Assembly (NCBI GenBank): GCA_030533315.1
Contig: JAUNJL010000066.1
Location: 1-13,175, forward strand
DNA length: 13,175 bases
Direction of reading: 5' to 3'
From: Eubacteriales bacterium
GTDB taxonomy: Bacteria; Bacillota_A; Clostridia; Lachnospirales; Lachnospiraceae
Each line of letters begins with the position of its first letter. Position 1 is the stretch's first letter. Position numbers and translations under genes: made by a program. The notes beneath the pieces were generated by a model that searched no databases, was not told the DNA's origin, and saw only the letters and a list, made by a program, of their open reading frames with translations. Positions 6,103 to 13,034 of the stretch are shown in pieces.

Positions 6103-6135
6103 CCGCACTCTATAAATAACAGGAGGATTTTGAAC

Positions 6136-7737
6136 ATGGGTGTATCAGCAAAAGACGCCGTATTAAGCGGAAAGACCGCGCTTGGCATTGAGTTTGGCTC
6201 CACCAGGATCAAGGCCGTTCTCGTAAACGAGAAGAACGAGCCCATCGCGTCCGGCAGCCATGAGTGGGAGAACCGCTACGAAAACGGCGTGTGGACCTAC
6301 AGCCTGGAGGACATTTGGACCGGTATCCAGGACTGCTACCGGGATATGGCAGAGGATGTAAAGAAGAAATATGGTGTGGAGATCACTACCACGGGAGCTA
6401 TCGGGATCAGCGCGATGATGCACGGCTACATGCCCTTTAACAAAGAGGGAGAGCTTCTGGTGCCCTTCCGTACCTGGAGAAACAACATCACCGGCGAGGC
6501 CAGCGAGAAGCTGTCCGCCCTGTTCCAGTACAACATTCCCCAGAGATGGAGCATTGCCCATCTGTATCAGGCCATCTTAAATGGTGAGGAGCATGTAAAG
6601 GATATTGACTACATCGCTACTCTGGAGGCCTATGTACACTGGAAGCTGACCGGGGAGAAGGTGCTGGGCGTGGGAGACGCAGCCGGAATGTTCCCTCTGG
6701 ACAGCGAGACGAAGGATTATAACGAGAAGATGCTGGCACAGTTTGACGAGCTGGTTGCTTCCTACGGCTTCCCCTGGAAGCTTCGTGAGATCCTTCCGAA
6801 ATCCCTTCTTGCCGGAGAGGCCGCCGGCACTCTGACTCAGGAGGGGGCAAAGCTTCTGGATCCTACCGGAAAGCTTCAGGCCGGTATCCCCATGTGTCCG
6901 CCGGAGGGCGACGCAGGTACGGGTATGGTTGCCACAAACAGCGTAGCACAGCGCACCGGAAACGTTTCCGCAGGAACCTCCGTTTTCGCTTCTATCGTTT
7001 TGGAGAAGGGCCTGTCCGCTCCGTACAGCGAGATCGATATGGTGGCCACTCCCTCCGGGCATCCGGTGGCAATGGCGCACTCCAACAACTGTACCTCCGA
7101 TCTGAACGCCTGGGTTGGGATCTTCCGTGAGTTTACCGAGGCTATGGGGATCGAGGCAGATATGAACAAGCTGTTCGGCACCCTTTACAATAAGGCTATG
7201 GAGGGTGATGTGGACGGCGGCGGTCTTCTGTCCTACTGCTACTTCTCCGGAGAGCATATGACAGGCTTTGAGGAGGGACGCCCCTTGTTTGTCCGTTCTC
7301 CCGAGAGCAAGTTTAACCTGGCGAACTTTATGAGAACCAATCTTTATACCTGCCTTGGCGCTATGCGGGTGGGCCTTGACATCCTCTTTAAGAAGGAGGG
7401 GGTAAAGGTAGACCGTCTCTTAGGCCACGGCGGCCTCTTTAAGACAAAGGGCGTGGGACAGCAGATCCTGGCGGATTCTGTGAACGCGCCGGTTTCCGTG
7501 ATGGAGACAGCCGGAGAGGGCGGCGCATGGGGAATCGCGGTTCTTGCTTCCTACCTGATCAACAAGGAGGCAGATGAGACCCTGGAGCACTTCCTGGATG
7601 AAAAGGTATTTGCCGGAAATGAAGGCAGCACCTTGGATCCCGATCCGGCAGGCGTGGAGGGCTTCAACACGTTTATGGAAAGATACTTAAAGGGCCTGAA
7701 CATCGAGAAGGCAGCAGTGGAGTCCGGGATCTGGTAA
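6136..7737 (+). CDS. araB: FGGY-family kinase, probable L-ribulokinase
   Basis: A 533-residue sugar kinase. Expected reaction: ATP-dependent phosphorylation of L-ribulose to L-ribulose 5-phosphate. The N-terminal ATPase-fold motif is [16 protein letters not shown] (15-30). The central [10 protein letters not shown] carries the expected catalytic Asp, and [10 protein letters not shown] follows. The C-terminal FGGY region has [18 protein letters not shown] and [16 protein letters not shown]. The start is ATG 6136, preceded by AGGAGG at 6121-6126; an in-frame upstream ATG at 6064 lacks a good ribosome-binding site and lies in structured spacer. Substrate is inferred from the position after araR and araA. 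The sequence is the clostridial type often annotated only as FGGY kinase or xylulokinase, so specificity is not certain. No araD follows in this window. Confidence 0.88.
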   Translation: MGVSAKDAVLSGKTALGIEFGSTRIKAVLVNEKNEPIASGSHEWENRYENGVWTYSLEDIWTGIQDCYRDMAEDVKKKYGVEITTTGAIGISAMMHGYMPFNKEGELLVPFRTWRNNITGEASEKLSALFQYNIPQRWSIAHLYQAILNGEEHVKDIDYIATLEAYVHWKLTGEKVLGVGDAAGMFPLDSETKDYNEKMLAQFDELVASYGFPWKLREILPKSLLAGEAAGTLTQEGAKLLDPTGKLQAGIPMCPPEGDAGTGMVATNSVAQRTGNVSAGTSVFASIVLEKGLSAPYSEIDMVATPSGHPVAMAHSNNCTSDLNAWVGIFREFTEAMGIEADMNKLFGTLYNKAMEGDVDGGGLLSYCYFSGEHMTGFEEGRPLFVRSPESKFNLANFMRTNLYTCLGAMRVGLDILFKKEGVKVDRLLGHGGLFKTKGVGQQILADSVNAPVSVMETAGEGGAWGIAVLASYLINKEADETLEHFLDEKVFAGNEGSTLDPDPAGVEGFNTFMERYLKGLNIEKAAVESGIW

Positions 7738-7761
7738 AAGGAGAAGGATAAGATAAGCAGT

Positions 7762-7793
7762 AAAAAAGCTCCGGTTTTCACCGGAGCTTTTTT
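7762..7793. terminator. Strong bidirectional terminator after araB
   Basis: The arms AAAAAAGCTCCGGT (7762-7775) and ACCGGAGCTTTTTT (7780-7793) are perfectly complementary over 14 bp with a TTTC loop. A T-run follows the GC stem on each strand. It terminates araB on the plus strand and can also stop minus-strand transcription coming from the secreted-protein gene. Confidence 0.92.
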
Positions 7794-7796
7794 ATA

Positions 7797-7892
7797 TGCA
7801 CAGGCCCGTATAAGGAAATTAGCTGCTATGCAGCGTACGGGCCGCGCAGCGAGCAGGGGAGATCAATCTCCCCTGCTGGATTGCACAGGCCC
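7797..7892. repeat. Hairpin element bounded by 11-bp direct repeats
   Basis: TGCACAGGCCC occurs at 7797-7807 and again at 7882-7892. Between and overlapping these are two strong hairpins. The first pairs GGCCCGTA (7803-7810) with TACGGGCC (7836-7843) and encloses GCTGC-TAT-GCAGC (7822-7834). The second is a near-continuous palindrome of AGCAGGGGAGAT (7852-7863) and ATCTCCCCTGCT (7866-7877). No T-run follows either hairpin, so they are not ordinary terminators. The segment lies between two convergent genes and may be a dispersed extragenic palindromic repeat or a MITE-like relic. Confidence 0.55.
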
Positions 7893-7907
7893 TTTCAGAC
7901 TGCCCAA

Positions 7908-9515
7908 TCAGCCAGCGTCGTATTCGCTGTAGTCATCCATGGTGTCGTCGTAAGCTTCGCCGGGAGACATGATGTCCTCCAGGAAGGTCTCAGGCATACC
8001 GGCAGCAAGGAGATTTTCCATAATGGTGTCCAGGGTCATCTCTGTCTGGAAGGCGGTGAGGCCCTCATCAGTGCTGGTATCATAAACCTTGTCAAGGGAG
8101 CCAAGGTCAACGAAATCAACAGAGCCGGTACCGCTGGTGCCATCGCAGACCAGGGTAACCATAGGAGCATCCGAGCTGGTCAGGGTAAGGCCGAAGGTGG
8201 AAGTTGTCTGGTCGCCGGACAGCTTTGCCTCCAGGGCGAAGGAGCCTAAGGCGGCGTACTCGTCTTCTCCCATTCCCGGGAGGAAATAGAGCTTGTATGC
8301 GCCATCGAAATTGCCGTCCTTCACAGCTTCCGTGTCGTAGTCCATCACGTCTACAGCGGCCATGCCAATTCCGTTATAGGAGAATTCGTATGTTCCGTTT
8401 AATTTTCCGCCTGTGGTCACGCCTGTCCCGGAAAGCTCCAGGATCTCGTCGTCCGCATGTAACTGGAAGGAGTAGGCGCTTGTATCTCCCGAAGAGGGGG
8501 CCATCCAGGTGATCAGGGGGATCTCTTCCTCGGCATTGTTGATGGAGAGTATGCGGCCTACGATCTGATCCTCAGAATCCAGCCAGATCTTTGAGGAAAC
8601 ATAGGTACCGTCGTCGGTGCTTCCCTCAGCCAGGGAGGCCATCAGGGAATCGATCTGCTCTAAGAAGCCATTGTAGCTGATGCCGGAATCGGGGCTTAAG
8701 GTCTCCAGATTCTCGATGAAGGCCTTCAGCTCTTCGTCCTTTCTGGCGGTGGTGAGAACGTCGTTTGCGGCGGCAGTGGCGCCCTCCTCGTCAAGAATGG
8801 CGTCCAGGGTGGTACACTCCTGGCTGATCCCCTCTACGGTCAGGGTATCGGTACCGCTTTCCGTCTCCTGGGTGTGGTCGATGAATATGGTTGCGTAACG
8901 GTCCAGAACCGTGTTCAGGTCCTCCGGCTTGGGAAGGTATTCGTTCAGCCTGGGAAGGGCCTTCATGTAATCAGAGAGGAAGATCTGGGCCTGAAGGGAG
9001 GAAGCGGCATCCACAGCGTCCTCCTCGTATTCGGAATCGAGTCCGTCCAGATTGTATTCCGCGGCCTCGATCTGCTCCATGGTGCTTTTCAGGTAGCCGT
9101 CTGCCAGCTCGGGGATACGCACATAGGTATCCAGGGTCTCTGAATCCATGTAGATCTCCATGGTGCAGATCTTCGAGCCGTTTAAGAGTACGTCCACCGT
9201 CTCGGCAAGCTGGCTGTCGTCAAAGCCTACATTTGCGGAGAAGGTAAGGTCGTTCAGCCAGGAAATGTCAGCGGGGACCATCATTCCTAAAAAGGCCTTG
9301 CCCGCATCCTGGAGCTGCAGGGAAATGTTTGAGACGCCTGCCTGGACAGGATAAGCGGCGTACTGCTGCGAGTAGCTGGAGGTAAGGGTTTCCAGCGTTT
9401 TAGCCAGTGCGGCCTTTTCGGCTTCCTGATAGGAAGGGGCGGCCTGGGCGCTGATGGGAGCAGCCAATCCCATAACAGCCGTGAGAAGCAGCGCGGTAAT
9501 CTTTTCTTTTTTCAT
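7908..9515 (-). CDS. Secreted acidic protein of unknown function
   Basis: A 535-residue protein I do not recognise. It has a Sec signal peptide: basic MKKEK, a hydrophobic core about 7-22, and a likely signal peptidase I site after SAQA (residue 25 or 26). No lipobox, transmembrane anchor, LPXTG motif or cell-wall repeat is visible, so release or non-covalent retention is expected. The mature part is rich in Asp, Glu, Ser and Thr, and ends in an acidic tail with EAYDDTMDDYSEYDAG. The region about 300-480 alternates in a beta-strand-like manner (DDGTYVSSKIWLDSEDQI, KLNGTYEFSYNGIG, TSTFGLTLTSSDAP), suggesting a large beta-sheet domain that might bind a lipid or polymer. An AGGAGG site supports the start. 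It is monocistronic and convergent with araB. Confidence 0.85.
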   Translation of the reverse strand: MKKEKITALLLTAVMGLAAPISAQAAPSYQEAEKAALAKTLETLTSSYSQQYAAYPVQAGVSNISLQLQDAGKAFLGMMVPADISWLNDLTFSANVGFDDSQLAETVDVLLNGSKICTMEIYMDSETLDTYVRIPELADGYLKSTMEQIEAAEYNLDGLDSEYEEDAVDAASSLQAQIFLSDYMKALPRLNEYLPKPEDLNTVLDRYATIFIDHTQETESGTDTLTVEGISQECTTLDAILDEEGATAAANDVLTTARKDEELKAFIENLETLSPDSGISYNGFLEQIDSLMASLAEGSTDDGTYVSSKIWLDSEDQIVGRILSINNAEEEIPLITWMAPSSGDTSAYSFQLHADDEILELSGTGVTTGGKLNGTYEFSYNGIGMAAVDVMDYDTEAVKDGNFDGAYKLYFLPGMGEDEYAALGSFALEAKLSGDQTTSTFGLTLTSSDAPMVTLVCDGTSGTGSVDFVDLGSLDKVYDTSTDEGLTAFQTEMTLDTIMENLLAAGMPETFLEDIMSPGEAYDDTMDDYSEYDAG

Positions 9516-9574
9516 AGAAATCCTCCTGCGCCGGAATAGTCCGGCTTTTCATATAAAGTGATTGTTGCGTAACC

Positions 9575-9592
9575 GGTAATAGATCCATTACC
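9575..9592. repeat. Inverted repeat in the leader of the secreted-protein gene
   Basis: GGTAAT (9575-9580) and ATTACC (9587-9592) are perfect inverted half-sites around AGATCC. The element lies just downstream of the predicted transcript start of the secreted-protein gene, where an operator could act. Confidence 0.35.
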
Positions 9593-9604
9593 TTCATACC
9601 ATGA

Positions 9605-9613
9605 ATTATATCA
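9605..9613 (-). promoter_or_regulatory. Extended -10 promoter of the secreted-protein gene
   Basis: The minus strand reads TGATATAAT, a perfect extended -10 (TGnTATAAT), about 90 nt before the ATG. The -35 region (TAGTAA, 17 nt upstream) is weak, as is usual for extended -10 promoters. Confidence 0.6.
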
Positions 9614-9664
9614 TATCTGAAGGGAATTTACTATAGAAAATTTCATACAGAAAAATTTATAGAA

Positions 9665-9738
9665 GGGTTACTGTGTCACTGTTTACGGGGTAACCCGTGA
9701 ACAGTGAAAGACCCGGTAGGGGAGCTACCGGGCCTTTC
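9665..9738. other. Tandem hairpins with alternative pairing
   Basis: CACTGTTTACGGG (9677-9689) pairs with CCCGTGAACAGTG (9694-9706) over 13 bp with one G-T, closed by a GTAA loop. The upstream GGGTTAC (9665-9671) can instead pair with GTAACCC (9690-9696), excluding that hairpin. A second stem, CCCGGTAG (9712-9719) with CTACCGGG (9725-9732), ends in CCTTT and could act as a weak terminator. The block lies in the 409-nt spacer between the divergent secreted-protein and small Ser/Asn-rich genes, outside the predicted promoters. It may be a dispersed palindromic repeat, a small RNA or an attenuator. The rest of the spacer is AT-rich, with a TATAAT at 9816-9821. Confidence 0.5.
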
Positions 9739-9815
9739 GAGGGGAGTATAAATAATTAAATAAGGGGTTATGTAAAAAAAATTTTTGAAGGGTAAATTCT
9801 TTTTACAGGAATGAT

Positions 9816-9821
9816 TATAAT
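9816..9821 (+). promoter_or_regulatory. Possible -10 box for the small Ser/Asn-rich protein gene
   Basis: A perfect TATAAT lies about 104 nt before the ATG in very AT-rich DNA. No good -35 hexamer is seen at 16-18 nt upstream, so this is tentative. Confidence 0.35.
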
Positions 9822-9924
9822 ATAAATTGGAAAAAAAAGCAATATCTTTTGATGAATATTCCTTCTACTTTTGGAGAGACTGAACAAAGTAACGAAATCA
9901 AATTGCATTAGGAGGGATTCTCAA

Positions 9925-10122
9925 ATGGCAAAAAATTACGAATCTGAAAGCAAGAACTACAAAAACACCACATCCAACAGCAGCTACGGAAAGAACTCCA
10001 CCAAAAACACCACAGATTCCCAGAACTGCGGCAGCAATTCCACAGCTTCCAAAAATACCTACAATAAGAACAAGGCTGCAAGCTCCTACGAGTCAGAGGA
10101 AGACAGCACTTCAAAATATTAA
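9925..10122 (+). CDS. Small Ser/Asn/Lys/Thr-rich protein, unknown function
   Basis: A 65-residue protein starting MAKNYESESKNYKN. The ATG at 9925 is set by AGGAGGG at 9910-9916; an in-frame ATG at 9871 has no such site. By count it holds 15 Ser, 11 Asn, 9 Lys, 8 Thr and 6 Tyr, and no Leu, Ile, Val, Phe or Trp at all, with a single Cys35. It must be largely disordered and soluble, with no signal peptide or helix. I do not recognise the family. The composition recalls gamma-type small acid-soluble spore proteins, but their repeated motifs are absent, so this is only an analogy. It is preceded by AT-rich DNA and followed by a hairpin, suggesting an independently expressed, possibly abundant product. 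Confidence 0.8.
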   Translation: MAKNYESESKNYKNTTSNSSYGKNSTKNTTDSQNCGSNSTASKNTYNKNKAASSYESEEDSTSKY

Positions 10123-10129
10123 GGGGCAG

Positions 10130-10168
10130 ATGAAAGAGGCGCAGGGGTTTCTCTCCTGCGCCTTTCAT
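10130..10168 (+). terminator. Probable terminator after the small protein gene
   Basis: GGCGCAGG (10138-10145) pairs with CCTGCGCC (10155-10162) around a 9-nt loop. Flanking ATGAAA and TTTCAT can extend the stem past a two-base bulge. The T-run is short (TTTC), so termination may be incomplete and the rhodanese gene could receive some readthrough. Confidence 0.6.
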
Positions 10169-10201
10169 ATGATATAGAAAGAGGAGAAAAAAGGAGCCCT
10201 T

Positions 10202-10513
10202 ATGTTTCAGGTGGAAACCATTTCCCCAAAGATGCTGGATTATTATGTGGGGCGGAGCGACGCCATGATCATAGATTTAAGAAACCGGGAGGAATACAGG
10301 GCCAGCCATGTGAAGGGGGCGGTCAGCCTTCCTTATGAGGAACTGGAAAAGGACCATGACTTCCCGCCGGGAAAGCTGCTGGTCCTTTACTGTGACCGGG
10401 GAGGCGCCAGTATCAAGGCGGCAAGATACCTTGCCCGGATGGGATATGAAACCCGTTCGGTGATCGGGGGATTTACGGCATATCGCGGAAGAAATCTTGT
10501 AATTTCCGGCTAA
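10202..10513 (+). CDS. Single-domain rhodanese-like protein
   Basis: A 103-residue cytoplasmic protein consisting of one rhodanese domain. The pattern MIIDLRNREEYRASHVKGA (22-40) is the typical D-x-R-x-x-x-E-Y-x-x-x-H-I/V-x-G-A segment. The active loop is LVLYCDRGGASIKAARYL, with the catalytic Cys64 that would carry a persulfide, and the C-terminal GGFTAYRG is also typical. Expected role: sulfur transfer or sulfide handling; partners cannot be told from context. AAAAAAGGAG lies 6 nt before the ATG. It is followed by a housekeeping cluster but separated from yfcE by 87 nt with no feature I can name. Confidence 0.9.
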   Translation: MFQVETISPKMLDYYVGRSDAMIIDLRNREEYRASHVKGAVSLPYEELEKDHDFPPGKLLVLYCDRGGASIKAARYLARMGYETRSVIGGFTAYRGRNLVISG

Positions 10514-10600
10514 CCATGATAAGGTAAGGGATGATAACAAAAGAGGGGCGCCGGGCAGGAAGAGAAAACGGATACCAGGAGGCCCGGAAAAGGAGTTTTT

Positions 10601-11164
10601 ATGAAATACATGTTTGCGTCGGATCTCCATGGCTCTGCGTATTTTTGCAGAAAGATGGTGGAAGCATATAAAAAGGAAGGGGCAGAGCGCCTGGTGCTGC
10701 TGGGCGACCTGCTCTATCATGGACCCAGGAACGACCTTCCCAGGGAGTACGCTCCCAAGGAGGTGATCTCTATGCTGAACGGCCTGAAGGACCAGATTTA
10801 CGCGGTGCGGGGAAACTGCGAGGCGGAGGTGGACCAGATGGTGCTGGGCTTCCCGGTGATGGCGGATTATGCCCTCCTTGTTTTAGGCGGCGCCGTTTTT
10901 TACGCCACTCACGGCCATGTTTTCCACAAGGACAACCTGCCGCCCATGGCGGAGGGGGATGTTCTCATTCACGGCCACACCCACCTGTGGAAGGCGGAAA
11001 AGCTGGGGAACTGCTACTGCCTGAACCCTGGCTCCGTGTCCATCCCAAAGGGAGGAAACCCTCCTACATACGGCCTGTATACCTGGGGGGAAGGCCCAGG
11101 GGAGAAGGGAGTATTTGCCATCAAGGATTTTGAGGGAAACATCCTGAAAAGCCTGGAGCTTTAG
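10601..11164 (+). CDS. yfcE: YfcE-type phosphodiesterase
   Basis: A 187-residue calcineurin-like metallophosphoesterase, close in length to E. coli YfcE (184). Metal-binding motifs in order: FASDLHGS (5-12), LVLLGDLLYHGPRN (31-44), AVRGNCEAEVD (68-78), ATHGHVF (103-109) and LIHGHTHLW (124-132). The LYHGPRN segment and LNPGSVSIPKGG are typical of the YfcE subfamily. The family hydrolyses phosphodiesters with two divalent metals; the physiological substrate is not established. AAAAGGAG precedes the ATG. It lies on the same strand as the downstream methyltransferase, rdgB and a second metallophosphoesterase, with short gaps that allow one transcript. Confidence 0.92.
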   Translation: MKYMFASDLHGSAYFCRKMVEAYKKEGAERLVLLGDLLYHGPRNDLPREYAPKEVISMLNGLKDQIYAVRGNCEAEVDQMVLGFPVMADYALLVLGGAVFYATHGHVFHKDNLPPMAEGDVLIHGHTHLWKAEKLGNCYCLNPGSVSIPKGGNPPTYGLYTWGEGPGEKGVFAIKDFEGNILKSLEL

Positions 11165-11211
11165 AAAATAGAAACAAAGGGAAAACATCGGGCAAAAAGA
11201 GGTACATAAAT

Positions 11212-12381
11212 ATGAAGCAATGGGAGTTGATCGCGCCCTGCCATTTTGGGCTGGAGGCGGTTTTGAAACGGGAAATACTGGATCTGGGCTACGAGATCAG
11301 CAAGGTGGAGGACGGCAAGGTGACCTTTTTCGCGGACGCCCAGGGGGTTGCGGACGCAAACATGTTTCTCCGCACCACGGAGCGTATCCTTTTGAAGGTG
11401 GCGGACATCCGGGCGGAGACCTTTGACGAGCTTTTTGAAAAAACAAAGGCCCTCCCCTGGGAGGATTACATACCACAGGACGGCAAATTCTGGGTGGCAA
11501 AGGCAAATTCCGTCAGGAGCAAGCTGTTCAGCCCCTCGGACATTCAGTCCGTGATGAAAAAGGCCATCGTGGAACGGCTGAAGGGAGTTTACGGCATTTC
11601 CTGGTTTCTGGAGGACGGGCCCAGCTTTCCTATACGGGTGGCTTTTATGAAGGATGTGGCGACCATCGGCATCGATACCTCGGGAGTTTCCCTTCATAAG
11701 CGGGGCTACCGCCAGATGACGGTGAAGGCGCCTATCACCGAGACCCTGGCCTCTGCGCTGCTCATGCTTACCCCATGGAATAAGGAACGGATCCTTGTGG
11801 ATCCATTCTGCGGCAGCGGTACCTTCCCCATCGAGGCGGCGATGATGGCCGCGGACATCGCTCCTGGGATGAAGCGCTCTTTTCTGGCGGAGGACTGGAA
11901 GCATCTGGTGCCAAGAAGATGCTGGTATAACGCGGTGGAAATGGCGGAGGATCGGATCGACCGCAGTGTAAAAACAGACATTCAGGGCTACGACATTGAC
12001 GGGGAAGCCTTAAAGGCAGCCAGAGCCAACGCCAGGATGGCCGGGGTGGAGGAGCTGATCCATTTTCAGCAGCGGCCGGTCAGCCAGCTAAGCCATCCCA
12101 AGCCCTATGGCTTTCTCATCGCCAATCCTCCATACGGAGAACGGCTGGAGGAAAAGGCGGCCCTGCCTCAGCTTTACAGGGAGATCGGGGAGAGGTTTGC
12201 CGCCCTGGACAAGTGGTCCATGTATCTGATCACCTCCTATGACCGGGCAGAGAGCGACATTGGGAGAAAGGCGGACAAGAACCGCAAGATCTATAACGGA
12301 ATGCTGAAGACGTATTTTTATCAGTTTTTGGGGCCGAAGCCGCCAAAAGCGCCTAAAGCTGCCAGAGAAAACAAGGCATAA
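11212..12381 (+). CDS. rlmL: THUMP-domain rRNA methyltransferase, RlmL/YpsC type
   Basis: A 389-residue class I SAM-dependent RNA methyltransferase. The N-terminal part (about 1-160) starts with MKQWELIAPCHFGLEAVLKR and contains a THUMP RNA-binding domain. The catalytic domain has RGYRQMTVKAPITETLA, the SAM-binding DPFCGSGTFPIEAA, and the catalytic NPPYGERL. These match the Firmicutes YpsC/RlmL N-domain family, which makes N2-methylguanosine in 23S rRNA (m2G2445 in E. coli numbering). The fused RlmK half found in gammaproteobacteria is absent, as is usual in Firmicutes. The C-terminal tail is Lys/Pro/Ala-rich (GPKPPKAPKAARENKA). The ribosome-binding site (AGAGGT) is weak. The exact target nucleotide is inferred from the family. 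Confidence 0.9.
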   Translation: MKQWELIAPCHFGLEAVLKREILDLGYEISKVEDGKVTFFADAQGVADANMFLRTTERILLKVADIRAETFDELFEKTKALPWEDYIPQDGKFWVAKANSVRSKLFSPSDIQSVMKKAIVERLKGVYGISWFLEDGPSFPIRVAFMKDVATIGIDTSGVSLHKRGYRQMTVKAPITETLASALLMLTPWNKERILVDPFCGSGTFPIEAAMMAADIAPGMKRSFLAEDWKHLVPRRCWYNAVEMAEDRIDRSVKTDIQGYDIDGEALKAARANARMAGVEELIHFQQRPVSQLSHPKPYGFLIANPPYGERLEEKAALPQLYREIGERFAALDKWSMYLITSYDRAESDIGRKADKNRKIYNGMLKTYFYQFLGPKPPKAPKAARENKA

Positions 12382-12449
12382 GCAGGGAGAAAGGCCGGGA
12401 GGGCCATCCCTCTGTGACCTGAGCTGGGATATGGGAGGAAAGGAACATT

Positions 12450-13034
12450 ATGAAAAAAATAATCTTTGCAACTGAAAATGAAGGAAAAATGAAGGAAATA
12501 CGGGAAATCCTCTCGGATCTTGAGGCGGAGGTGCTCTCCATGAGGGAGGCGGGCGTCACGGCGGATATTCGGGAGGACGGCTCCACCTTTGAGGAGAATG
12601 CCATCATTAAGGCCAGGGAGGTCTGCCGCCTTACGGGGGAGATCGTTCTGGCGGATGATTCCGGCCTGGAGATCGATTACCTGAATAAGGAGCCGGGGGT
12701 TTATTCTGCCCGGTACATGGGGGAGCATACGGATTATCATATTAAGAACAATAACCTGATCCAGCGCCTGGAAGGGGTTCCTGATGAGAAGAGGACGGCC
12801 CGGTTTGTATGTGTTGTGGCGGCGGCCTTTCCTGATGGGCAGGTCAGGACCGCCCGGGGAACGATGGAGGGCAGGATCGGCTACGAGGAAAAGGGGGAAA
12901 ATGGCTTTGGCTATGATCCCATCTTTTACCTTCCGGAGTATGGCTGCACCTCCGCGGAGATTTCCATGGAAGAAAAGAATAAGATCAGTCACAGGGGAAA
13001 GGCCCTTCAGGCGATCAAGAGAGAGCTGCTATGA
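12450..13034 (+). CDS. rdgB: XTP/dITP diphosphatase (RdgB/HAM1)
   Basis: A 194-residue enzyme of normal family length. It hydrolyses non-canonical purine nucleoside triphosphates (XTP, ITP, dITP) to monophosphate and pyrophosphate, keeping them out of DNA and RNA. Motifs: IIFATENEGKMKEIREIL (4-21, nucleotide-binding), STFEENAIIKA, LADDSGLEIDYL with the metal- and base-contacting acidic residues, PGVYSARYMGE, ENGFGYDPIFY, and the C-terminal ISHRGKALQAI. GGAGGAAAGG precedes the ATG. Its TGA overlaps the ATG of the next metallophosphoesterase in ATGA, indicating coupling; B. subtilis has the same order (ysnA-ysnB). Confidence 0.95.
   Translation: MKKIIFATENEGKMKEIREILSDLEAEVLSMREAGVTADIREDGSTFEENAIIKAREVCRLTGEIVLADDSGLEIDYLNKEPGVYSARYMGEHTDYHIKNNNLIQRLEGVPDEKRTARFVCVVAAAFPDGQVRTARGTMEGRIGYEEKGENGFGYDPIFYLPEYGCTSAEISMEEKNKISHRGKALQAIKRELL

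Noticed and set aside
3409..6108. Two long open frames of 459 and 439 codons on the minus strand, opposite araR and araA
   Set aside because: They lie wholly opposite genes with complete family motifs, have no ribosome-binding sites, and their composition (many His, Leu, Asp, Val) is what the complement of GC-biased coding gives.
6064..6135. Upstream in-frame ATG extending araB by 24 residues
   Set aside because: The extension falls in a structured spacer without a ribosome-binding site, while AGGAGG sits correctly before ATG 6136.
7852..7877. The 26-bp palindrome as terminator of the secreted-protein gene
   Set aside because: No T-run follows on either strand; the AAAAAAGCTCCGGT hairpin at 7762-7793 is a better terminator for both directions.
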